Assembly: GCF_000759675.1 (NCBI RefSeq) | Contig: NZ_BAWM01000020.1 | Location: 525,855-589,854 of the forward strand | Origin: Neobacillus niacini | GTDB taxonomy: Bacteria > Bacillota > Bacilli > Bacillales > Cytobacillaceae | DNA: 64,000 nucleotides | Reading direction: 5' to 3' | In this document: positions 51,401 to 59,700 of the stretch, piece by piece | Layout of the letters: every line of letters starts with the position of its first letter | How positions within the stretch are numbered: the first letter of the stretch is position 1 | The notes under the pieces: generated by a model | Told to the model about the DNA's origin: nothing | The model's input: only the letters and a program-made list of their open reading frames with translations | Database searches by the model: none | Program-made: the position numbers and the translations under genes

Positions 51401-54270
51401 TTTCCAACAGGTAATAACATTCTAGAATCTAATATACCAATAATATCTTTAACTATTACTTTAATACTTACTGGAATATTACTATCTACTACAGTTCCAT
51501 TAACTTTAAATATTCCAGGAGTTTTTAAAGCATCCTCTGGAACTGAATCCCACATAACATCTACTTCTTTTTTACTTCCATCTGAATAAATTCCTGTTAC
51601 TTTCTCTGGAAGTTTTAGTTCCCCATTAATAAGTACTGTAACATCACTTACATCATATCCAAGAATCTTATTTTCACTTAATTCTTCTTCCGGTACAGTG
51701 TATATTGTTGTGTTATCAGAAGAAAGTCCCGGACTTGTTGCTGTTAATGTAAATGAACCAGCATTTTTTGTTGATTGAACAATAACTAAAGCCTTACCAC
51801 TAAAGGCTTTTCTCTTATTATCTTTATATCTCTCAGCAGTTGCAGCATTACCATTGTCAACACCAACAATTTTACCATTACCTTTAACGTCAAAATTTAT
51901 TAAGTTATCAGCATCTGGAACTAAAGTTCCATTTTCATCAACTACATCAACTGTAATAAATGATAAATCATATTCATCTGCAGTTATAACTTGTCTATCT
52001 GCGCTTAAATCAATCTTTTTAGCATCATTAGCAGTCTTAACTACATCTCTTGCAATTTCTTTACCATTTTGATCCTTTGCAACAGCAGTTAATTTACCTG
52101 GTTTGTAAGGCACTCTAAATTCTAAGTGAAGCTTACCATCCTTAGTCTCTTTATAAGTTCCATTGTAACCTGCATTTGTAACTTCATATGCTTTACTTTC
52201 TACTAAGTTACCTAAATCAGTGCTTGTTACATCTTCATTAAAATATAAGTCAACAGAATTAGCATTAGTATATGCATATACTAATATCTTATCTCCATCA
52301 ACCTTTATACTATCATCATTCTCCCAATTCCAATGTGGTAATAAATGAACCATTGGCTCATCTGACCATTGACTTTGATAGAAATAGAATGCATCCTTCT
52401 CAAATCCAGCTGTATCTATAGCACCAAAGTATGAAGATTTTGATGGAAATTTACCATAATAAGGAGTTGGTTCTCCTATATAATCGAAGCCTGTCCAAAT
52501 ATATTCTCCTAATATATATTCTCTATCCCTATTCATCTTCCATGATGCTTCTGCTGTTTTACCCCAAGCAACACGATCATTATCATAAGAAGATTGTTGT
52601 AAATCTGGATGATTATCACCTATACCAATTTTTTCCGGATGTGCATATACTCCTCTACTTCTTACAGCAGAAGAGGTCTCTGAACCGTACATTATCCAGT
52701 CTTCATGTTTTTCTTTATATTTATCATAATTATGTTCAGCATAATTAAAGCCTACAACATCTATAATATCAGCTACGTTTTCATGAGGTCCTTCATCCCC
52801 CATAAATGCAATTTCTCCCATAGTTGTAGGTCTTGTAGTATCAATTTCCTTAACCCACTTCTGAAGATTTTTTGCTACTTCCAGCCCCTTTGCTTGACTT
52901 GTTTCCCATATCTCATTTCCTAATGACCACATCATTATACTTGGAGCATTCTTTCCTCTATTAACCATTTGCTTAATATCATATTCTGCCCAAGTCATAT
53001 CTCCATGAATTGATTTTTGCTCAAAAAACCTTGCATAATCATATGGATTCTTTCCACCATACCAAGTATCAAAAGCTTCTTCTATTAGAAGAATTCCCTC
53101 TTCATTAGAAATATCTATTAAGTGTTGTGAAGCAGGATTATGAGTAACTCTTATAGAATTTACTCCCATCTCTTTTAACTTTTTAACCTGTCTTCTTATT
53201 GATGTCTTATTATCAACAGCTCCTAAAGAACCTTGGTCATGGTGCATACATACACCTTCAAGCTTCATTTGCTCTCCATTTAAGAAAAAACCATCATTAG
53301 ATGTCGTATAAAACCATCTCATACCAAAATCTGTTTCATACTCATCTACTGTTTGATTGTCAATAATTACAGTAGTAGCCACCTTATATAAATATGGCTT
53401 CTCAGTTCCCCAAAGTATTGGATTTTCAACAGTTACATCTGCATTGAATTTCTTATTAGCACCTGCACTAACTACTTCAGTAGTTACATTTTCCGCTACG
53501 CTATTTCCTTTAGCATCTAAAATAACTGATTTAACACTTACCTCTTTATCTGTAGATTCCTCATTCATAATGTCTGTTTTAATATTAACTTTAGCTCTGC
53601 CTTGTTTGTATTCATTTTCTAAATCTGGTGTATTTACATAAGTACCATACTCTGCAACATGGACATTTTCAGTCACGGTAAGGTTTACATCTCTATATAT
53701 ACCACTACCTGAATACCATCTACTACTTGGCTGCTGATTTGTCGCCTTTACAGCTATAACGTTTTCAGTAACACCATCACATATTAAATCATTTGTTATA
53801 TCAAATGAAAATGGAGTATATCCGTAAGGATTATTACCTACTTGCTTTCCATTTACATAAACATAACTATCCATGTATACTCCGCCAAAGTTAATACTTA
53901 TTTTTTTCCCTTCCATTTCCTTAGGGAGTACAAAACTCTTTCTATACCAGCCAATTCCACCATCTAGATATCCCCCATTATAGCGTCCTGGAGAATCTAT
54001 ATTAAAATCTAATTCTATGCTCCAATCATGAGGTAACGTTAACTTTCTCCATTCACTATCATCAAAAACTTTTTCTTTCGCTCCTGCTGCATCTCCTAAA
54101 TTAAATTTCCAATCATCGTTAAATGATATAGTTCTTTGTGATTCATTATTTATAGTACTAACTATTCCACTATTATCTCTTGCTATAGTATCTGCCAATG
54201 CTGTTATCCCTGAAGAAGTTGTAATTACTACTGCAGCTATAACTGAGCTTAATATCTTATTAAACTTCAT
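48451..54270 (-). CDS. Giant secreted GH2 beta-galactosidase-type enzyme
   Basis: About 1939 residues from ATG 54270 (GGAG 8 nt upstream; the frame is open to 54291). The signal peptide ends near ALA, residue 33 of the longer form. Using that numbering, the GH2 sugar-binding domain is at about 50-210, the Ig domain at 215-320 and the barrel at 325-650. Glu460 (SLGNE) is the acid/base and Glu538 (YGSETS) the nucleophile. DUF4982 and a GH2 C5-type domain reach to about 865. A chain of Ig-like (Big_4), F5/8 C and cadherin-like domains follows, then two Big_6-type Ig repeats after about 1770. The body is very AT-rich and clostridial in codon use, while the last 170 residues are not. Beta-galactosidase is the likeliest activity. 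Confidence 0.88.
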   Translation of the reverse strand: MKFNKILSSVIAAVVITTSSGITALADTIARDNSGIVSTINNESQRTISFNDDWKFNLGDAAGAKEKVFDDSEWRKLTLPHDWSIELDFNIDSPGRYNGGYLDGGIGWYRKSFVLPKEMEGKKISINFGGVYMDSYVYVNGKQVGNNPYGYTPFSFDITNDLICDGVTENVIAVKATNQQPSSRWYSGSGIYRDVNLTVTENVHVAEYGTYVNTPDLENEYKQGRAKVNIKTDIMNEESTDKEVSVKSVILDAKGNSVAENVTTEVVSAGANKKFNADVTVENPILWGTEKPYLYKVATTVIIDNQTVDEYETDFGMRWFYTTSNDGFFLNGEQMKLEGVCMHHDQGSLGAVDNKTSIRRQVKKLKEMGVNSIRVTHNPASQHLIDISNEEGILLIEEAFDTWYGGKNPYDYARFFEQKSIHGDMTWAEYDIKQMVNRGKNAPSIMMWSLGNEIWETSQAKGLEVAKNLQKWVKEIDTTRPTTMGEIAFMGDEGPHENVADIIDVVGFNYAEHNYDKYKEKHEDWIMYGSETSSAVRSRGVYAHPEKIGIGDNHPDLQQSSYDNDRVAWGKTAEASWKMNRDREYILGEYIWTGFDYIGEPTPYYGKFPSKSSYFGAIDTAGFEKDAFYFYQSQWSDEPMVHLLPHWNWENDDSIKVDGDKILVYAYTNANSVDLYFNEDVTSTDLGNLVESKAYEVTNAGYNGTYKETKDGKLHLEFRVPYKPGKLTAVAKDQNGKEIARDVVKTANDAKKIDLSADRQVITADEYDLSFITVDVVDENGTLVPDADNLINFDVKGNGKIVGVDNGNAATAERYKDNKRKAFSGKALVIVQSTKNAGSFTLTATSPGLSSDNTTIYTVPEEELSENKILGYDVSDVTVLINGELKLPEKVTGIYSDGSKKEVDVMWDSVPEDALKTPGIFKVNGTVVDSNIPVSIKVIVKDIIGILDSRMLLPVGKQDKLPTEVSVVSNDGSIEKYPVTWERELTAEDVDSAKTVTIEGNVEGVESLKAKAIVVVSDNFKEANIALNEGKTYPRAFDGFSLYDSVNNINDGIVSKVSQPKNRWTNWGKPGGNYDEYVGIEFDKEYSISKIGISLYTDGGVAIPSEILVEYWNGNEWVGVSNQSKTTGFSAEGTEEITFDEVDTTKIRTLLKEDTVANKAVGITEFYIYSNVVESDGTALLSDIKVNDASIEGFNGNTNQYAINLPYASKVPVVTATAKDTASVFVVPALNVDSNATVMVTAEDGKTNSYIVNFSEGDPQLTSATIELSKKDIIEDDIVDIIIEGTLEDDSSIGKDQIQAKYNISSKDSGEAKIENGKLYAYTEGTVILNAEVTYKGKTVSTEDIEINIGKNPAEKTIISYEKVNVETNKGVAPILPEKVKAIYDIGLPREVKVTWDNIKEDSYNKYGVFEVEGTVEGQALKAKAKVVVKGLSAVQNVSLATNVKVEPKLPQTVKAYYTDGTIVDLPVTWEDYDKELLSKVGTFAVNGTVEGTDKIVNASIRVTDVTVKGINFAGTRVGFDLAMAIASFTNEPNDKIKAVNDEMINGNRWTNWADNSRSDDWVGVIFGTDVPEDKYINNLEVNFFEDWGANVPESFEIQYYVGDKVVLPSRPSQVLMEPENPFNDDKNWVTVTNLVANPKVTSSTDTNYYTFDMVKTKSLRIKMKAKPGKCLAIEEMQAFEQRVVQNPDFAVNGIKVNGSDLESFAADKYNYTIKLAANEELPEITVDVTNNASSSVVYTVNNSEKLDIIVRSENGLKEVKYGIAIEVEKDVTAPGKPMVNEVTDKDTSVTGEAEAGSLIEVKVDGTEIGTGESGSDGKFTVTIPVQKAGTELVISATDKDGNVSETTTVTVKDVTAPSKPVVNNVTKKDTTVTGQAEAGSKVKVKVNGTVIGTGTAGADGKFSVSIPVQRKGTELIVSVTDLAGNSSEGTRIVVTSKF

Positions 54271-54377
54271 ACCTTTAGCTCCATTCATCAATTTATTAAC
54301 TGATCTTTTATATTCAGTAGGTTTCGACTAAATAATTTATGCATTCGTTTTCATAGGCAATAAGAACCTATAACTCC

Positions 54378-54600
54378 TTAAGCCTTTTTATTCCCTTTAG
54401 GATCCGTTTCAACCTCGATCTCCCAACTGAGTGAAACATCCTCTTCCCCAGCTCCGGTCCACAAGTTAAAGATTTCAAGCTTTTCGATCCATTCTTAATG
54501 TCCCCTCCACCATCGCCTGAATTTGAATTGCTGCAGGCGGAAAGAACTAATGAAAAAATTAAAACGAAAGATACCCATAAACTCTTTTTAAACTTTTCAT
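54378..54600 (-). pseudogene. Sugar-binding lipoprotein remnant
   Basis: On the minus strand, one frame reads KKSLWVSFVLIFSLVLSACS, a lipoprotein signal with lipobox LSAC. After a frameshift, another reads LEIFNLWTGAGEED, a typical N-terminal strand of sugar-binding proteins, then WEIEVETDPKGNKKA and stop. No start codon is in frame with the signal, and most of the protein is absent. It lies within leader copy A, directly upstream of GH2. Confidence 0.65.
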
Positions 54601-54760
54601 CCCCCTCACTTTATTAGAAAACGGTTACAATATCATTATAAAAAATAGCAATCGTTAACAGAGACGGAATTATCTGTATTATCTTGCGAATTTCTGGACT
54701 ATTTTAATCTGGGTAAAGAAAACTTGCGCATTTGGTAAAGCCCTGTGGTGAAGCATGATG
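54556..54760 (-). repeat. Leader repeat copy A (upstream of GH2)
   Basis: This matches 47864-48062 over about 200 bp in direct orientation. It contains a TATAAT-like -10 on the minus strand, a cre-like AGAAAACGGTTACA (54616-54629, 13 of 14) and the lipoprotein start. It probably drives GH2 through the remnant. The two copies flank the GH2 unit. Confidence 0.75.
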
Positions 54761-55182
54761 TGCAGGTGCACTTATACTTAATTCCTAGTTAGCGATAGCT
54801 ATTTTGGTTAAGCGGTTAAGTTTTGAACAAAAACCTCTATCGCCCAACCAAAGTCTATTAATGACTCTCTAAAAGCTGAACTAATATCTTTATCGAAAAT
54901 TAGCGTGGTAGTTACGCATTTCCCTAACTACACCCCTCTTAGTATTTAAATAAAACAGATCAGATGAGTTTCTCATCTGATCAAAAATAAATACAGACCT
55001 AATTTATTTTTTCACCACAATCTTTTTCGCTTTACTTGTATTCTCTGCCTTATCTTTTCGTGTTCTTGGCTGAGGCAGCTCATATTAAAACTTTAAGTTT
55101 TTACGAGTAAATTGTAAAATCAAGAAACATTATGGTAACCATAACATTATTTTATTGAAATTCACCACTTTTGATCATTACA
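54761..55182. other. Intergenic stretch between GH2 leader and tasA-like gene
   Basis: It holds the tasA terminator (54952-54990) and, on the minus strand between about 55090 and 55008, a short frame ending in TSKAKKIVVKK and stop. This looks like the basic tail of a lost protein. No other feature is supportable. Confidence 0.5.
54952..54990 (-). terminator. Terminator downstream of the tasA-like gene
   Basis: Arms GATCAGATGAG and CTCATCTGATC with a 3-nt loop are followed by a T-rich run on the minus strand. Confidence 0.75.
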
Positions 55183-55959
55183 TTACTCGTATAAAGCACC
55201 ATCGTCTTTTTGTTTAGCTTTAACAGATAGATTAGCAGAGTATTTTACACCTTGATAATCATTCGTTGCTAACTCATCAAGCTTTACGCCAAATGAAATA
55301 TCAATGTATTCATCTGCTTCTAAATTCCAGAATTTGTTGTCTTCCCCTGATTCTGCACCATCACCCAAAAGAATTTCTTTTTCGCCAACAGCTGCAGCCG
55401 ACTTTTCTGGTAGGAAGCCTGCAATGATTTCGACTCCTTCTGCAATTTCAACAGACTCGCCCGAAGCTAATGAACGAGTTAGTTCATTCGTAGTTACTTT
55501 ATTCGCAGTTACTTTATTCGCAGTTACTTTATTCGCAGTTACTTCATTCGTAGTTCCTTCGAATAATTCTTCTAGTTTAATTTGTGATTCTTTTAATACT
55601 TCTTCTGTTGGTTTCACTTTGTATTTAAGTGCAACATAACCCACTTTGTACGTATCTAATGAAAGAGGTTTATCTAATGATTGATGCAGTTTTGCTTGTA
55701 AGAATGTATCGACCGTCCCTGTGTTATCAATAGTTAGAAAATCTCCAAATACTAGTTGTGATGGTGCAAAATTTCCAGCTGCAACAAGATTCCCTTTCAT
55801 ATCTTTACCATTATTAAGCTGCACAATTGCATTTGTGATTTCACCTTTAGCCGTTGTTTCGGAAGTAAACCAAGAATATGTTCCATAGCTTGCTGCAACT
55901 GCAATTGCACCTGCAAGGGTTGTACCTAATAACGCTTTCTTTGCTTTTGCGATTTTCAT
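55183..55959 (-). CDS. TasA/camelysin-family matrix protein with an internal 5-residue repeat
   Basis: The 258-residue secreted protein has the camelysin/TasA start: signal LLGTTLAGAIAVAASYGTYSWF followed by the conserved SETTAKG and the LVFGDFLTIDNTGTVDTFLQ strand region. It should form or bind extracellular fibres in biofilms. Residues about 134-160 contain VTANK-like units, encoded by five 15-bp repeats, which normal TasA lacks. The C-terminal part has the usual FWNLEADEYIDISFGVKLDE. ATG follows GGGGGG. It is 30 bp downstream of sipW, whose product should process it. Confidence 0.85.
   Translation of the reverse strand: MKIAKAKKALLGTTLAGAIAVAASYGTYSWFTSETTAKGEITNAIVQLNNGKDMKGNLVAAGNFAPSQLVFGDFLTIDNTGTVDTFLQAKLHQSLDKPLSLDTYKVGYVALKYKVKPTEEVLKESQIKLEELFEGTTNEVTANKVTANKVTANKVTTNELTRSLASGESVEIAEGVEIIAGFLPEKSAAAVGEKEILLGDGAESGEDNKFWNLEADEYIDISFGVKLDELATNDYQGVKYSANLSVKAKQKDDGALYE
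55486..55560. repeat. Five 15-bp tandem repeats inside the tasA-like gene
   Basis: Units ATTCGTAGTTACTTT, ATTCGCAGTTACTTT (twice), ATTCGCAGTTACTTC and ATTCGTAGTTCCTTC start at 55486, 55501, 55516, 55531 and 55546. The 15-bp period keeps the frame, so copy number can change without breaking the protein. Confidence 0.9.
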
Positions 55960-55989
55960 AAAATAATTCCCCCCACTTAATATAGCTTT

Positions 55990-56547
55990 TTATTTGGATA
56001 CAATTTCTTCATTCGTATGCTGTTTTTCTTTTCGGGCAAGACGTTCAAAAACCGTTAGACAGATGTAGCCTGTGAGAGGAATGGTGATTAACAGCAAAAA
56101 CCCGATCGGACCGCTTGCAAAATCGGATACATATCCGAGTTTAGGTATTGCAGCTACTTGTTTTCCAACGAAATGATGCTTCGTGACAAGCATAGAATCC
56201 TCAACATTGTTGTTGTCACCTTTTGTTACCAAACCAGCTTGTCCTTCTTGTTCTTTAACATCTATTACTCTATGTGTAATGAATTTTGTATCTGATTCTT
56301 TAAAGGTTATAACATCATTTACTTTTATATCTTCGTATTCTACTTTTTTAATAAATACAAGATCTCCTGATTGAAGATGCGGCTGCATACTATTAGAGAG
56401 AACCGTTAATGGTGTGTATCCAAAAAAACGCGGTAAGCTGCCGGAATTTTTACTAGATTGATACACCGTAACACCGATATAGACAGTTAATAGAAAAAAA
56501 ATAAGTAAAATAGCATTTGAAAGCCATTTTGTTATTTTTCTTTTCAT
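55990..56547 (-). CDS. sipW: Signal peptidase I, SipW type
   Basis: The 185-residue ER-type signal peptidase has one N-terminal membrane helix (about 9-30) and the catalytic Ser in LTVLSNSMQPHLQSGD. As in SipW, a His replaces the usual Lys, in FITHRVID. GLVTKGDNNN is the C-box, and a second helix lies near the C-terminus. It processes TasA-like proteins. I chose ATG 56547, which has TTAGGAG 7 nt upstream; an upstream in-frame start at 56655 has no ribosome site. It lies directly before the tasA-like gene. Confidence 0.92.
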   Translation of the reverse strand: MKRKITKWLSNAILLIFFLLTVYIGVTVYQSSKNSGSLPRFFGYTPLTVLSNSMQPHLQSGDLVFIKKVEYEDIKVNDVITFKESDTKFITHRVIDVKEQEGQAGLVTKGDNNNVEDSMLVTKHHFVGKQVAAIPKLGYVSDFASGPIGFLLLITIPLTGYICLTVFERLARKEKQHTNEEIVSK

Positions 56548-56726
56548 AATTTTGCTCCTAACATCATTATTTTTTCGTTGATTTCTTTTTGTTATTGATG
56601 TCGGAAAATAAATATAATTGCGAAAAATTACCATTACTTGATGGACCCCTACCATTTCAAGAAATATTTCTTGAAATGGTAGGGGAATTAATTAGTTTAC
56701 AATTCGATGAATGAAATGCATTCTAT

Positions 56727-59700
56727 TTACTGAATCCCCAGCTCTTTCAAAATACTGTCTAATGTCTTGCCATCATGCGTTTCTTTTGCAACTGGTGGAT
56801 TTTCAGCATATTTGTTTTGCAATAAGTAATTCTCTTTAACAAAGCCGATGTCTTTCGCATCAACAGTACCATCAAAATTAATATCCGCCGCACGGTTGCT
56901 TGTCTGCCAAGCTTTTTGAATTTCAATCGCGTCTAAAACATCAATGACGTTATCTTGGTTGACATCACCAGCTTTTAGATCAACTAAATATGGGTAGATA
57001 TAAAGATTTTGACCAAAAAGCTCTCCCTTATTTTCAAACCCAATCGGTTGTTTAGTATGCACCTCAAAGTGACCAGGTACTTTAATATCTAAAGTATATG
57101 GATCCTTACTTAAAGGAAGCTTTCCTACACTGTAATCTCCATTTACACTGATTAAAGGAGTGGCGTCAAAAGTAAATCCGCTTGAATCCTTGAGCTTTAG
57201 CGATGCCCCAGCCTTTATCCACTCTGTTGGATTAAGAACAGAACTATACTTAGAAGTACGGAATCCGTCCGGCGTTACTCGGCCAGAAACGGCATTAAAT
57301 TGCGGCAGAACCTCAAAATTGTAACCGGCGTTAAGTAGTTTACTAGTTTGATTTTGACTATTTATTACAGTAGCCGTTGGATTGATGCTAGCCCCTAAAG
57401 TGAAGATTTCATCCCTTACCTTTACCGTAACATCCACAACAGCCGTATGATCAAATGTCAAATTGGAATCGTTAAAGACAACCTTTACCTCATCTCCATT
57501 CACTGTTATGGTTGCTTTGTCTGAAACTCCATTCGCAAGTTTGGCATCCACTAAAATTGCCTTGCCAGATGGATCTTTCAAGTTCCAAACCACTTCTTTC
57601 GCATCGCTTACATTATCCAAGAATAATTGGCCTTTAATCGTTTCACCTGTTTTTACTTTTTTGATATCGCTTTTTGCATACGTAACAGGTGTCCCTTCTT
57701 TGACAAAGAAATATTCTTTTGTTGGTACTAAATTACCGGCTTTATCAAATCCATCTAATGTATATCGCAGTGCTCGAACGGTTTCATCTAGTTTAACTAC
57801 ACTTGCCCATTTTCCGTCCTTATCCATAGAAATCGGATAGAGAGGTTGCTTAGGGTCCCAATTAGGAATCACCTCATTCGAAGATTGGTCGATATCTATT
57901 CCTGCTTTCTGCATTTCTGCCACGAGAGGATCGGTAATTTGAATATTGAATGGATACGTTTGTTGACCTGGTTTGTATTCAAGGAACGGAGACGGTCCAT
58001 CTAATGAACTTGTAAATGTAGGATCGTCAATATCAATGAAAACATCCTGCGCTTCATTCTTCACTGCTCCAGCTTGAGTTACAGTCGTAATATTCAACTT
58101 ATAGTGGCCAGGTTTTGCATAACTCTTTTCTTTTGCAATAGGCTGTTTAGGGTCGCCTGTAAATGCATAGTACGTCCCAGTAAAGAGTGATACGTTAATT
58201 TCGATACCCGGTGGAAGAATCTCTAAATCTGGCATTGTTCCGACAAAACCTAACTCTTTTCCTGTTTCTGCATCTTGCAGGGTGACATCCAATGTTTTCA
58301 AGGGTTTGATTACCGTAAGGTTGCCATAAGCAAGATAATGATAGTTAGGTCTCCGTCTCTCTGGATCTTGATCTAAATGTTTCGGTAAAATGGAATGCGA
58401 ATAGAGATCTAAAGCATAGGCAGCATTATTTTCAATATAGAAATTAAATGGAATGCGATACTTATCGGATGAATCCGCTTTATTCGTCAGTACGATATAC
58501 CCTTCGTATAGACCCCATTTTGCCGTCTTTGGCGCTGTCAAAAATACATTTTGCTTCACTTCTTTGTTGGCTTGTACTGTAATACTTTTGCTGGTGCTAA
58601 CGATAACGCCATTTTTACTCAGGCTGTTCGTATCATTTTTCAATACATTTTCTTCTACAGAAACAGTGAAATTTTTAGTGATGTCACTATTGTTTGTGAA
58701 GCTTATGTTTTTACTCACACGAATATTGCTTCCTGTCACATCACGGTCGTAAAAGCCAAACATTATATCACCGGATGGATTTTTGACCTTCATGAAATCC
58801 TCACCATCTGGAATGAAGGTTTCATCGGTCACTTGCATTTTCATTCCGCCATGAATGGCTTGATAAGGGTCTACACGACCTGCTCCCATTTCATACAAAC
58901 TATACTCACCATTTAACGGATCTGCCGTATTCATAAGTATTGTTTTAATATCATCTGGATCAAGCTTCGGATTCGCCTGTAATAATAATGCGGCAATTCC
59001 AGCCGTGTGTGGGGTAGCCATCGATGTTCCGTCATGACGTGCATAGGCATATTTATAGTCTTCTTGATGTGTAGGGTTAGTAATGTAAGAAGGGACTGTA
59101 GAAAGCACGCTTACCCCAGGAGCAACGACCTCTGGTTTTATATCAAGAGTACCCTCGACTGGCCCTCTTGAACTGAAGTAAGCTAATTTATCTCCTTCAG
59201 TTACGATATCTTGCAAATTTGAGAAAGTGAATGCTGTGTTCCCTTGAGCAATTTTCGCTTTTAATTCCTCACCTGCCGCTTTTGTAATAGAAAAAGTAGG
59301 AATGAAGTCAACGGATTCCCCTAGATTGGTGCCAATCTGTCCGTCTACATTGTTATACATAATAACAGCGGCTGCCCCATGTTGTTTTGCAAATTTGATT
59401 TTGTCCACGAGGGCAAACTCCCCGCGTTGAACGAAAGCGATTTTCCCTTTAACATCTTTGCCTTCATAGTCATATGTTGAGCCTAGGCCTACATCGACAA
59501 GCTCAAGTGATTGCCCATTTAATGTGGAGAGATTATCCGCATAGCTTCTTCCCATGCTGATGAGCTTAGTGGACCAGTCTCCTGAAATGCTGCCTGTAAA
59601 TGAAGTTGCTTTAACAGGAACATCACTTGCTCCTACCGTTAAAGCTAGTGCAGCTGTACCTGGTGTACCTACCGTGTAGAAATCTGGACCTGCATTTCCT

